From: Xestospongia muta
Taxonomy: Eukaryota; Porifera; Demospongiae; Haplosclerida; Petrosiidae
Assembly (NCBI GenBank): GCA_963693285.1
Contig: OY848925.1
Span: 5,496,932 to 5,560,931, forward strand
Direction: 5' to 3'
DNA: 64,000 nt
The translations under genes and the position numbers were made by a program. Shown here one piece after another: positions 1-10,658 of the stretch; position 1 is the stretch's first letter; every line of letters starts with the position of its first letter. The notes below the pieces were generated by a model. It saw nothing but the letters and a program-made list of their open reading frames with translations. It did not search any database and was not told the origin of the DNA.

Positions 1-2
1 TA

Positions 3-331
3 TATGGATCAGAATATGAGGTTACAGTTTTATCTTTTAATGTACATAATTTCAATGTACCATGTGCAGTATGTTCCTCTTCCAGCAAGGTAATGCAGCT
101 GATGATACTAGCAAAAATAAACTGTCCATCAGACTGGACTAGAGAATATTATGGCTATCTTATGACAGAGTACTACAATCACAAGAGAAATGTAGTATAT
201 GTATGTATTGATAAAGATGGTGGTAATAACAATGGTGCTCATTTTCATCATGTCATGGCACATGTAGCGCTATTCCTAATCCTCCTTATGTATCAAACAG
301 AGTCATAGCTTGTGTTGTCTGTACTAAATAA
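3..331 (+). pseudogene. 3' end of an extracellular-matrix-type gene, frameshifted near its end
   Basis: An open frame runs in from the left edge and reads a cysteine domain containing CPSDWTREYYGYLMTEYY and then NVVYVCIDKDGG. I recognise this as the C-terminal domain found in many sponge and cnidarian extracellular proteins, often after collagen repeats. Its usual end is a cysteine-rich tail closing in CVVCTK. Here the original frame leaves that tail at about base 257 and stops at 306-308. The tail (TCSAIPNPPYV..., RVIACVVCTK) is intact in the neighbouring frame and ends at the TAA at 329-331, so one base appears to be missing near 255-259. The 5' part of the gene lies outside the window. It could be a pseudogene, a polymorphism or an assembly error. 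Confidence 0.5.
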
Positions 332-1947
332 ATTACTTCATTTTGCTATTTAATGATACAAAGTGAAACATACATAATCAATATTCAATTTAAATGATTG
401 TACAGTACTTGCTGCTATTAAAGTATTTATTAATTTTTATTTTTGAAGTTAATGTCTCTAGTAGACAAATTGCTGATGTTATTTTTATTACTTATCATAT
501 TTTCATTTAATAAGATAATTCTTTAAAACCATATTTAACTGGTCAATTAGATTTGATATCCACTATATTCATACCAGGTAGAAATACTAATATGAAAATA
601 TAACACAATTAATTAACAAACAAAAATAACAACAATAATAATAGATTTATTATCACTGTGAAATCATGACAGTGATTAATTAATAAAAATGTAAATATCT
701 CTCTCCTTCCCTCTCTCTCCAAGGTATTTGAGCTTCATTCAACATATGAACTAGCAGAGAAAGGATCTTCAAATAATCTATGTATCATTATATTAGAGGT
801 TACCTCACGTAGTGTATGTGTTAGTACCTCATCCTATGTATGTGTGTGTGTGTGTGTGTGTGTACTATTAATAACTACAATTAATAAATTATGTATTTTT
901 AGTTTATTGATTTTTAAGTAATGTTAATATATTACAATAATTTTGTGTACAATTAATAGTGATGTTTAAGTGATTATTAATTAATTTTTTTAATAAATCA
1001 TTAAAGACTAATAAACCATTTCTTACACAAATCATACATGATATAGTAATTTTAAAATATAACTTTAAATTTCTTTGTTAAGTTAATAGAATACATGTTA
1101 CAGTGATGTGTCTCTATAATGGACACTTTGTGACTTTGAAAATTAACCTTAATTATAGAGAAGATAATAAAAAACTTTGATAAATAAAATAATGTAGAAA
1201 TGACACCAGTAAATTACACACACAATACATTAGTAATAACAAAAGTATCATTGCTACATAACAACTACTCTATAAAGAACAATACATTAGTAATAACAAT
1301 AGTATCATTGCTACATAACAACTACTATATATATAAAGAACTTCCATCTTGCTTGTGTTTCTTTAACTTATTAATACTGGAGCCATTCCTATATTATGAG
1401 TACTATAATAATCTCCTTTTGTTCAATATCTTTATAATTGATTACATATCATTGTTATTATTAACTAGATACTTATTAATATTAGTTATAACAATATTTA
1501 ATAGAGATTTGATATCACTAGTTCACTCTTAATATTACGTAATACATTGAACATATGACTACATAAAATATATTAATTATAACTGTGGTAACTGGACTCG
1601 AATAGTTAGATTGAATAGGATTATAACAGAATGACAATAAGAGAATACAAAAATCATACATCAAAAAGTGAACATGAGGGTAACCACAAAAACCAACTGA
1701 GCATGCTCATAACATAATTATATACAATAACACAATAATGCATAATTCAATACACTAGTCTACAATAACCATAGCTACAAAATACAATGTTAAAATCAAT
1801 TACATAAACTGTATAAAATGTACATATAACATATATACAATGTATATATATAATATGTACTTACATTACATATACATGCATATAAAATATATATATATGT
1901 ATTACAGTGTAATATACTGATATGTGTGTGGGTGTAGTAGGAATGAG
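332..1947. other. AT-rich intergenic DNA with short repeats
   Basis: No gene is supported. There is a (TG)n run near 839-861. A roughly 56-bp unit containing TACATTAGTAATAACAA is tandemly duplicated at about 1221-1331. Bases 1340-1560 are a copy of sequence seen again near 11160-11400, 17830-17900 and 30410-30560. An imperfect AT-rich palindrome at 1818-1860 lies just beyond the first array gene, and similar ones recur near 11460, 14097, 17965 and 30636, downstream of genes with the same 3' flank type. Confidence 0.6.
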
Positions 1948-2985
1948 TTATTTGATGTAAAGTTCAACAAGGTCAAGAGTAGTACCCCAAACAGTAATCT
2001 GACGATTGTTTCCACCACATATGCTCAATTCGATGTCATCACTAATTCTCTCATTTAGTGTCTTGACAAACCATGGCATCTTAGGAGAAGTACAACAGGT
2101 AGCCTCATCTCCAGGACAATCCTCACCATCCCAGAGGGGATCATTAGAATATAAGATATAACCACTTTCACCAACACCACGTCCTGATTCACAATAGTAA
2201 TCATGACCAACAAATGGTATAGTATAGTTCATGTATGGACTGCCATTATTACAGGGACAATCATATTTAATTGTTCTTTGTTCATAGATACCTCCAGCAT
2301 AAGTCCAAATATGTTTACGAGGATTGTTACTGTAGGTAAGAGTTATTCCATATGTCTTTAATTGAGAATCAAAACTAATATTGTTGTCAATATATCGAAC
2401 AAAAGCAAAAGGACTTCCATACTGGTATCCTCTTACTCGACCACACACCTTGGTATACTTTAGACCATAAGTAGAGAAGAAAGTAGACTTACAACCAGTA
2501 AAAGAAGATGTTTTACCATTAATAAAACACAAGCTGGTCTTAAAAATGTTATCGTATTGTACTAGTCCAGGTGGACAAGATGAACCAGGTTCACTCATGT
2601 TAACAAATGTCACTCTTGTCCAACCTCCCTCTCCATCACAGTCACTACCCTCCATATCACAGTACACTTCAACCTGATTACCATTAGATAATGTTATATT
2701 ATAATAACCTGAGGGAGCAGTAGGATTCAACTGTAGTATATCGTAGCATGAGCTATAACGACACCATTTGGGTATAGTATCTTGACATACAACAAGCCCA
2801 GAGCGACCATTATCTTTAGTGATAGGAATAACACGTCCTTTGTTCGAGGGAAAACAACATAACTCTTCATATTTAGTAAATTGTCGCTGACCATTACTAT
2901 TACAGTCAGTCATACAAGAAGAGGATCCATCAACAGAACAGGTTATTAGGAGAACAAGAAAGATAAATGACCAGAGAGAACACAT
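1948..2985 (-). CDS. Secreted fibrinogen-like cysteine-rich protein, type B N-terminus, copy 1
   Basis: Intronless reading frame of 345 residues. A hydrophobic signal peptide (MCSLWSFIFLVLLITCSVDG) is followed by a type-B cysteine segment (QFTKYEELCCF ... IPKWCRYSSCYDILQLNPTAP). Next comes the fibrinogen-like start, SGYYNITLSNGNQVEVYCDM and GGWTRVTFVNM. The middle module is FINGKTSSFTGCKSTFFSTYG with RVRGYQYGSPFAF. The family's C-terminal block follows: HIWTYAGG, CPCNNGS, FVGHDYYCESG, DPLWDGEDC and MPWFVK, ending in LDLVELYIK. There is no membrane segment or GPI signal, so it should be secreted. Many NxS/T sites suggest heavy glycosylation. The N-terminal third resembles fibrinogen-related and intelectin-type domains; the rest matches no named domain I know. 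A role in adhesion or recognition is inference only. Confidence 0.85.
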   Translation of the reverse strand: MCSLWSFIFLVLLITCSVDGSSSCMTDCNSNGQRQFTKYEELCCFPSNKGRVIPITKDNGRSGLVVCQDTIPKWCRYSSCYDILQLNPTAPSGYYNITLSNGNQVEVYCDMEGSDCDGEGGWTRVTFVNMSEPGSSCPPGLVQYDNIFKTSLCFINGKTSSFTGCKSTFFSTYGLKYTKVCGRVRGYQYGSPFAFVRYIDNNISFDSQLKTYGITLTYSNNPRKHIWTYAGGIYEQRTIKYDCPCNNGSPYMNYTIPFVGHDYYCESGRGVGESGYILYSNDPLWDGEDCPGDEATCCTSPKMPWFVKTLNERISDDIELSICGGNNRQITVWGTTLDLVELYIK

Positions 2986-3616
2986 TGTAAATACAGCAAC
3001 AAAGAAAAACTGATATCACTGTAGACTTGACTGATCTATCTATTCATGGTATGTAGTAACACTATAAACTAGAGTAATAGACTGTCACTAAATGGTCTAT
3101 TGTGTACGTCAAATATGTCAAAACCACTTTTCTTACAAATATAGTGTTACAGCTCATTGATCAAAATCCATCAATGCACTCACTTCAACATAGTTTCTTA
3201 AAAACTATTTTTAAAGCTATCTTATCAGTAATTTAAAATATAGTAACATTACATAATAAATATTATAATCAACTTAACAGTGTATTTCATACAATTGTCC
3301 AATCACAACAATATTGCAGATATAGTAAAGACTGATGACTGTTATTATCACAGTCAGCTATACAATTAATTAACTTAACAATGTACAGTTAACAGTTTGT
3401 TAACTATTATTATGATCATTTTGTACTAAAAATAATGTATCTCTGTTCAATCTTATACAAGGAAAAATGCTACTAGTGCATAATTGTGTGATATACCTAC
3501 ACACACTTGACCATCCATAATACTCTACAACTATGCATATCAAATCAAAGGGTTAAGATAATATAGTAATTAGTAAAAGTTAATGTTTACAATTATTGTA
3601 TTAAGATTAATTTTAA
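2986..3616. other. 5' flank of copy 1 (type-B flank), duplicated elsewhere
   Basis: No gene is seen. The first 450 bases upstream of the start codon match the flanks of the other type-B genes, at 12635-13060, 26278-26700 and 32088-32510. Type-B promoter elements should therefore lie in this shared stretch. The rest is AT-rich without a recognisable signal. Confidence 0.5.
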
Positions 3617-4002
3617 TTGACTATTACTTTTTGTCCACGTAACAAGCCAGCACAGAACTGTATAGGAATGGATCCTTGTGACACAGAAACATGCGAAAAC
3701 ATTACGTATACGGATGCAATCTGTCAACTTGATAACTGTGGAGGATACTTTGCTAAATTTTTACTAGGAAATGTTGATGTGACTGATGGATGTGGTAAGA
3801 AACTAACTCCTAATTTTTATATATATATTTAAATATTCTTTTTGTTATTAGGTAAGTGTTTGCCTGCAGAAGGCCGACAAGTGGATCTAACATTCACCAC
3901 CACTGTTTTATCAAGTCTGGAAAATAAATTTTATCAACTAAATATGTGGTCTTTACATCACTTTAATCCATACAGTATTATCATTGTAACACTTATAGTA
4001 TA
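3617..4002 (+). pseudogene. Two-exon remnant of another extracellular cysteine-rich gene
   Basis: The first open block (to about 3795) reads CPRNKPAQNC, then DPCDTETC, AICQLDNCGGYFAKF and VTDGCG. This spacing resembles a small cysteine module seen in invertebrate matrix proteins. A GTAAG donor follows. After an AG at about 3849-3851 a second block reads KCLPAEGRQVDLTF and ends in a hydrophobic stretch with a stop at 4000-4002. Upstream of 3617 there is an in-frame stop and no clear splice acceptor, so the 5' part is missing. Its 3' part (about 3960-4117) recurs inverted near 30243-30410. It looks like a gene fragment trapped in the array. Confidence 0.35.
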
Positions 4003-4117
4003 ACCCGTCACTTTAAAGTTCACTGTTTATTTATTTTATAAGTTATTATATAATAATTATATTAGATAAAAATCAACAGTACATATTTTATCAGTTGTAT
4101 TATCAATATCTAAGAAA

Positions 4118-4975
4118 CTATTGGGAATCATTGGAAAATAAGACATGACCAGGAGTAATATTATAAGATCCTGATTCACAGTAGTAATCATTACCAACAA
4201 ATGGTATAGTATAGTTCATGTATTGACTGCCATTATTACAGGGACAAGCATAATAGAGTGTTCCTAATTCATATTGACCTCCAGTATAAGTCCAAATATG
4301 TTTGCGAGGATTGTTACTATAGGAAAGAGTTACTCCATGTGTATTTATTTGAGAATTAAAACAACTATAGCTGTTAATATAACAATAAAAAGTCCTTAAA
4401 TATCCATACTGGCATCCTCTTACTTGACCACACACTTTGTTATAATTGAGACCATAAGTATAAAAGAAAGTAGACTTACAACCATAAAAATAAGATATTC
4501 CATTATTAATCCAACATAAGCTGTTATTAAAGATGTTATCATATTGTACTAGTCCAGGTGGATAAGATGAACCAGGTTCACTCATATTAACAAATGCCAC
4601 TCTTGTCCAACCTCCCTCTCCATCACAGTCACTACCCTCCATATCACAGTACACTTCAACCTGACTACCATTAGATAACATTATATTATAATAACCTGAG
4701 GGAGCAGTAGGGTATACCTCATGTAATTGACTACATGAACTGAATACTGGACATGAAGTTGGAGGTACTGATGGACATAAGATGTAGTTTTTATGACCTA
4801 TTTCATCTTGTATTTTAAATGACTTTCCTCTGTTGAATGGATGACAGCAAACCTGCAAATAAAGTGAAGGTTGATGACCATTATTATCACAGTCAGCCAT
4901 ACAATAAGAGGATCCTTCAACAGAACTGGCTATTAGGAAAACAAGAAAGATAAATAGCAGATAAAGAACAGCCAT
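4118..4975 (-). pseudogene. Fibrinogen-like array gene, copy 2, C-terminally truncated (type A)
   Basis: The frame opens at ATG 4975 (MAVLYLLFIFLVFLIASSVEG) and carries the type-A N-terminal cysteine segment (VCCHPFNRGKSFKIQDEIGH ... CPSVPPTSC). The middle module is INNGISYFYGCKSTFFYTYG. It stops right after HVLFSND, so the final 60 or so residues (DPLWDG onward), present in every intact copy, are absent. Sequence beyond 4118 is unrelated to the array and matches the remnant on the opposite strand, so this is a rearrangement breakpoint. The remaining frame is fully open and could still make a shortened secreted protein, but loss of at least five conserved cysteines argues that it is dead. Confidence 0.6.
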
Positions 4976-6713
4976 TACACTCAATAATCAATGATGTGTT
5001 CACAATTGTATTACTCTCAACTAACAACCATACAATAATAGAACAACTGATACACTAACAAAACACAAATGATGTACACTATTTAAATGGGTCATGTGAC
5101 ATGTAAACAATATAAACTGGATTGTAATATTGCAGACTGTAAAATAAGTTACTACAACCAATTGCAACCAACCAATTTGTAGTGTATGTTGGCAGATTAC
5201 CAAGAAATCCATAATTCATGTAAAAAAGTTAGTGTATTTTGTTATGTTGTACTATATAACAAAAAAGTTAATTATTCAGTGAGTAACTTTGAATTCTATA
5301 GTAATCCATTCATCTACATAATCTACAAACTAGTTGGTTATTAATTTACAATGAGCAATGTTACAATCAGCTTGTATTGTAGTAGATACTTCTTCAATTA
5401 CTATTAGGAGGATCAAGCATGAGATAAAGAGCAGTCACTATACTCAGCTAACAATGATGTGTATAGCAATAAGTTATTAAATTAAAGTAACTTATATGTA
5501 TAGACCATTGAGTTCATATGAATAAGGTATGTTCTAATTGTCATTTCTTATAAAAGTAAATATCACTAAATTATTTTTAATGTCTATATTTGTCTCTAAC
5601 ATTACAGTATATTAATAATCAATTAATGTCTTTATTATGTAAAGAGAAATATGTTTGTGGATATTAAAAATTAAGAATTTTGAACAATAAACAGATCATT
5701 AATGGAAAAGATCATCCAACTGGTAATAAAAATGAACATTAATTACTTTAATTGCCCTCTTCACATGATGTTATTAATTTCTTAATTGTATGTTACTACT
5801 ATTATCATTACTATTGTCATAATTGATGACTTCTTTGTATTGGATTAACACAAACTGACTCATCCTTATATTTTGACAAAACTTTATCTGCTTTGTTGAT
5901 CATTATTAAAAATAATCCTACATCCCTGTTATTGCTAGTTAGACCATCTGTTTAAATTGTTAATATTGTATACACATATATACACATGGTAATAACAATA
6001 ATGTAATGTGATGAAGATGTAGTATTTATAAACCATTTCATTTTATATTTTGAATGCATTCTTGAAGTCTATTATAGTCAGTGGTCATTTGCTAGTAGTA
6101 AGTCCATATTTTACTGTATATAACATTGATCTATGTCAACAGTATTATATAACACAATGTTATGAATGTCAGGAGCCCATACATAGCCTCACAAAAGAGG
6201 AAGGAATGTTCATCTACCATTCAATATTTGTTTGATGTGGGGTGTGAGGGTGTTATAGATATGCATAGCCTGGTAGGGGAGTATAGACAGATAGGATAGC
6301 TATGTTATTTCTTAGTATGTAGCATGTCAGAGTATAGAGAGCTTAATAGAAGTAAGCCATTATAGATAGTATAACTGATTTGATTCATTTTCTATACATT
6401 ATCCTCCATTAGTGTAGTTAACAACACAACAGTGGTGTTGATTGTAAGTTCAAAGCTAAGACTGTATCAATAATACCTTATCCTGTCTTCATATTATTGT
6501 TAAGAGATGTTGATTATTGTTTTAAAAATGTTAGAGAAGAAATATTAGCACAAAAATGTCACACTGTAATAATGGGTGAACAATTAGACACTTTATTTTT
6601 ATAAACAATAAATTAATTAATAACTGACTATAATTATAATAAACAAACAACATGATGACCTTCATTAAAGGAAATAGCTATACACATATAATGTTAGACA
6701 TTTTGTACTTTCT
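4976..6713. other. Duplicated intergenic unit (type-A flanks)
   Basis: Nearly all of this interval is repeated between other array genes, at about 7755-9605, 19142-20919 and 21952-23639. The repeating unit of gene plus flank is therefore about 2.7-2.9 kb. A short open frame at 6050-6235 on the plus strand recurs in these copies but looks like a passenger of the duplication. The part nearest 6714 is the shared 3' flank of type II genes, with a minus-strand AATAAA motif near 6600. Confidence 0.6.
5081..5100 (-). promoter_or_regulatory. Candidate type-A promoter: ATTTAAAT box next to an E-box
   Basis: ATTTAAAT lies at 5081-5088 and GTCATGTGAC, a CACATG-type E-box, at 5091-5100. Both are about 110-125 bp upstream of the copy-2 start codon. 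The pair is kept with the same spacing upstream of copies 3, 10, 12 and the copy starting at 33526. The TATA-like and E-box roles are inferred from position and conservation among recent duplicates. Confidence 0.35.
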
Positions 6714-7754
6714 TTATTTGATATAAAGTTCAACAAGATCAATAGTAGTACCCCAAACAGTAGAAAAAACTATACCACCACCACACACACTTAACTCAAT
6801 ATCATCATTAACTGTCTCATTTAGTGCCTTGACAAACCATGGCATCTTAGGTGAAGTACAACAGGTAGCCTCATCTCCAGGACAGTCCTCACCATCCCAG
6901 AGGGGATCATTGGAATATAAAATATAACCATTATCAACACCACGTCCTGATTCACAATAGTAATCATTACCAACAAATGGTATAGTATAGTTCGTGTATT
7001 GACTGCCATTATTACAGGGACAATGACTTGAGCTTGTTCCTTGTTCACCATGACCTCCAGCGTAAGTCCAAATATGTTTACGAGGATTGTTACTGTAGGT
7101 AAGAGTTACACCAAATGTCTTTATTTGAGGATGAAATTTATCAAACTCTGTACCATTGATAATATACTGATAAAAGCCTATTGGATATCCATACTGATAT
7201 CCTCTCACTTGTCCACACACCTTGGTATAGTTGAGACCATGAGTAAAGAAGAAAGAGGAGCTACAATGTTCATCATATGTCCACTGAGTAATCCAACATA
7301 AGCTGGTATCAGAGATGTAATATTGTACTAGTCCAGGTGGACAAGATGAACCAGGTTCACTCATATTAACAAATGCCACTCTTGTCCAACCTCCCTCTCC
7401 ATCACAGTCACTACCCTCCATATCACAGTACACTTCAACCTTACTACCATTAGATAATGTTATATTATAATAACCTGAGTGAGCAGTAGGGTATACCTCA
7501 TGTAATTGACTACATGAACTGAATACTGGACATGAAGTTGGAGGTACTGATGGACATAAGATGTAGTTTTTATGACCTATTTCATCTTGTATTTTAAATG
7601 ATTTTCCTCTGTTGAATGGATGACAGCAAACCTGCAAATAAAGTGAAGGTTGATGACCATTATTATCACAGTCAGTCATACAATAAGAGGATCCTTCAAC
7701 AGAGCTGACTATTAGGAAAACAAGAAAGATAAATAACAGATGAAGAACAGCCAT
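6714..7754 (-). CDS. Secreted fibrinogen-like cysteine-rich protein, type A, copy 3
   Basis: Frame of 346 residues from ATG 7754. Signal peptide at about 1-22; cysteine-rich N-terminal segment 23-88; fibrinogen-like core 89-142 (SGYYNITLSNGSKVEVYCDM, GGWTRVAFVNM); variable middle 143-222 (ITQWTYDEHCSSSFFFTHG ... YIINGTEFDKFHPQIKTFG); C-terminal block 229-346. The mature chain has 20 cysteines, an even number fitting disulfide bonding, and eight NxS/T sites. The middle is nearly identical to that of copy 4, but the N-terminal module is A1 rather than A2, which indicates exchange between copies. It is flanked on both sides by duplicated DNA with a type-A promoter and a type-II 3' flank. Confidence 0.85.
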   Translation of the reverse strand: MAVLHLLFIFLVFLIVSSVEGSSYCMTDCDNNGHQPSLYLQVCCHPFNRGKSFKIQDEIGHKNYILCPSVPPTSCPVFSSCSQLHEVYPTAHSGYYNITLSNGSKVEVYCDMEGSDCDGEGGWTRVAFVNMSEPGSSCPPGLVQYYISDTSLCWITQWTYDEHCSSSFFFTHGLNYTKVCGQVRGYQYGYPIGFYQYIINGTEFDKFHPQIKTFGVTLTYSNNPRKHIWTYAGGHGEQGTSSSHCPCNNGSQYTNYTIPFVGNDYYCESGRGVDNGYILYSNDPLWDGEDCPGDEATCCTSPKMPWFVKALNETVNDDIELSVCGGGIVFSTVWGTTIDLVELYIK

Positions 7755-9605
7755 TACACTCAATAATCAATGATGTGTTCACAATTGTTATTACTCTCAA
7801 CTAACAACCATACAATAATAGAACAACTGATACACTAACAAAACACAAATGATGTACACTATTTAAATGGGTCATGTGACATGTAAACAATATAAACTGG
7901 ATTGTAATATTGCAGACTGTAAAATAAGTTACTACAACCAATTTGTAGCTTATATTGGCAGATTACCAAGAAATCCATAATTCATGCAAAAAATTTAGTG
8001 TATTTTGTTATGTTGTACTATATAACAAAAAAGTTAATTATTCAGTGAGTAACTTTGAATTCTATAGTAATCCATTCATCTACATAATCTACAAACTAGT
8101 TGGTTATTAATTTACAATGAGCAATGTTACAATCAGCTTGTATTGTAGTAGATACTTCTTCAAAAGTGTTTGCCATTTTTTTCAGTATGACTTGTCAGTT
8201 GGTCCCTACAGTATATATCATTAATCTGTACCTCTAACTTGTTTGTAACAGCAACTCATAATATGACATGTCCCTTTTCAATTACTATTAGGAGGATCAA
8301 GCATGAGATAAAGAGCAGTCACTATAGTCAGCTAACAATGATGTGTATAGCAATAAGCTATTAAATTAAAGTAACTTATATGTATAGACCATTAAGTTCA
8401 TATGAATAGGGTATGTTCTAATTGTCATTTCTTATAAAAGTAAATATCACTAAATTATTTTAATGTCTATATTTGTCTCTAACATTACAGTATATTAATA
8501 ATCAATTAATTTCTTTATTATGTAAACAGAAATATGTTTGTGGATATTAAAAATTAAAAATTTTGAACAATAAACAGATCATTAATGGAAAAGATCATCC
8601 AACTGGTAATAAAAATGAACATTAATTACTTTAATTGCCCTCTTCACATGATGTTATTAATTTCTTAATTGTATGTTACTACTATTATCATTACTATTGT
8701 CATAATTGATGACTTCTTTGTATTGGATTAACACAAACTAACTCATCCTTATATTTTGACAAAACTTTATCTGCTTTGTCGATCACTATTAAAAATAATC
8801 CTACATTGCTGTTATTGCTAGTTAGACCATCTGTTTAAATTGTTATTATTGTATACACATATATACACATAGTAATAACAATAATGTAATGTGATGAAAA
8901 TGTAGTATTTATAAACCATTTCATCTTATATTTTGAATGCATTCTTGAAGTCTATTATAGTCAGTGGTCATTTGCTAGTAGTAAGTCCATATTTTACTGT
9001 ATATAACATTGATATATGTCAACAGTATTATATAACACAATGTTATGAATGTCAGGAGCCCATACATAGCCTCACAAAAGAGGAAGGAATGTTCATCTAC
9101 CATTCAATATTTATGTTTGATGTGGGGTGTGAGGGTGTTATAGATATGCATAGCCTGCCTGGTAGGGGAGTATAGACAAATAGAATAGCTATGTTAATTC
9201 TTAGTATGTACTATGTAGCACATGTCAGAGTATAGAGAGCCCAATAGAAGTAAGTCATCTAGATAGTATAACTGATTTGATTCATTTTCTATACATTATC
9301 CTCCATTACTGTAGTTAACAACAGAACAGTGGTGTTGATTGTAAGTTCAAAGGTAAGACTGTATCAATCATACCTTGTCCTGTCTTTATTGTTAAGAGAT
9401 GTTGATTATTGTTTTAAAAATGTTAGAGAAGATCTATTAGCACAAAAATGTCACACTGTAATAATGGATGAACAATTAGACACTTCATTTTTATAAACAA
9501 TAAATTAATTAATAACTGATTATAATTATAATAAACAAACTACATGATGACCTTCATTAAAGGAAATAGCTATACACATATAATGTTAGACATTTTGTAC
9601 TCTCT
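7755..9605. other. Duplicated intergenic unit with an extra 120-bp block
   Basis: This matches 4976-6713 closely but contains an additional block at about 8160-8280, flanked by TTCAA on both sides. The block is also present near 15783 and 22206 but absent from 5395 and 19606. No gene is supported. Confidence 0.55.
7861..7880 (-). promoter_or_regulatory. Candidate type-A promoter of copy 3
   Basis: ATTTAAAT and the E-box GTCATGTGAC lie 107-126 bp upstream of ATG 7754, with the same arrangement as copy 2. Confidence 0.35.
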
Positions 9606-10658
9606 TTATTTGATATAAAGTTCAACAAGATCAATAGTAGTACCCCAAACAGTAGAAAAAACTTTACCACTACCACACACACTTAACTCAATATTATCAT
9701 TAACAGTCTCATTTAGTGTCTTGACAAACCATGGCATCTTAGGAGAAGTACAACAGGTAGCCTCATCTCCAGGACAGTCCTCACCATCCCAGAGGGGATC
9801 ATTGGAATATAAGACATATATATAAAAATTATCAACACTACGTCCTGATTCACAGTAGTAATCATTACCAACAAATGGTATAGTATAGTTCATGTATTGA
9901 CTGCCATTATTACAGGGACAATTACTTGAGCTTGTTCCTTGTTCACCATGACCTCCAGCATAAGTCCAAATATGTTTACGAGGATTGTTATTGTAGGTAA
10001 GAGTTACACCAAATGTCTTTATTTGAGGATGAAATTTATCAAACTCTGTACCATTGATAATATACTGATAAAAGCCTATTGGATATCCATACTGATATCC
10101 TCTTACTTGTCCACACACCTTGGTATAGTTGAGACCATGAGTAAAGAAGAAAGAGGAGCTACAATGTTCATCATATGTCCACTGAGTAATCCAACATAAG
10201 CTGGTATCAGAGATGTAATATTGTACTAGTCCAGGTGGACAAGATGAACCAGGTTCACTCATGTTAACAAATGCCACTCTTGTCCAACCTCCCTCTCCAT
10301 CACAGTCACTACCCTCCATATCACAGTACACTTCAACCTTACTACCATTAGATAATGTTATATTATAATAACCTGAGGGAGCAGTAGGGTATACCTCATG
10401 TATTTGACTACATGAACTGAATACTGGATCCGGACATGAAGTTGGAGGTACTGATGGACATAAGATGTAGTTTATATGACCTATTTCATCTTGTATTTTA
10501 AATGACATTTCTCTGTTAGAGAGATTACAACAATACTGTAAATACAGTGAAGGTTTATGACTGTTATTATTACAGTCAGCAATACAATAAGAGGATCCTT
10601 CAACAGAACAGGTTATTAGGAGAACAAGAAATATAAACAATTGATAAAGAGCAGTCAT
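9606..10658 (-). CDS. Secreted fibrinogen-like cysteine-rich protein, type A2, copy 4
   Basis: Frame of 350 residues from ATG 10658 (MTALYQLFIFLVLLITCSVEG signal peptide). The N-terminal segment is the A2 variant (LQYCCNLSNREMSFKIQ), shared with the copy at 34561 and the fragment at 17029. The middle (ITQWTYDEHCSSSFFFTHG) and 3' flank match copy 3. A small insertion near residue 275 (VDNFYIYVLYSND) falls in one of the variable loops. The upstream DNA differs from the type-A1 flank and resembles that before the copy at 34561, so N-module and promoter travel together. Confidence 0.85.
   Translation of the reverse strand: MTALYQLFIFLVLLITCSVEGSSYCIADCNNNSHKPSLYLQYCCNLSNREMSFKIQDEIGHINYILCPSVPPTSCPDPVFSSCSQIHEVYPTAPSGYYNITLSNGSKVEVYCDMEGSDCDGEGGWTRVAFVNMSEPGSSCPPGLVQYYISDTSLCWITQWTYDEHCSSSFFFTHGLNYTKVCGQVRGYQYGYPIGFYQYIINGTEFDKFHPQIKTFGVTLTYNNNPRKHIWTYAGGHGEQGTSSSNCPCNNGSQYMNYTIPFVGNDYYCESGRSVDNFYIYVLYSNDPLWDGEDCPGDEATCCTSPKMPWFVKTLNETVNDNIELSVCGSGKVFSTVWGTTIDLVELYIK

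Noticed and set aside
6050..6235. Plus-strand open frame of about 60 codons recurring at 8933 and 20256
   Set aside because: Its conservation equals that of the flanking duplicated DNA, related copies (23000, 27650, 33990, 37000) are disrupted, and it has no recognisable protein features.
7041..7301. Long plus-strand frames inside the array genes
   Set aside because: They are antisense shadows of the conserved cysteine-rich frames and change with the sense-strand codons.
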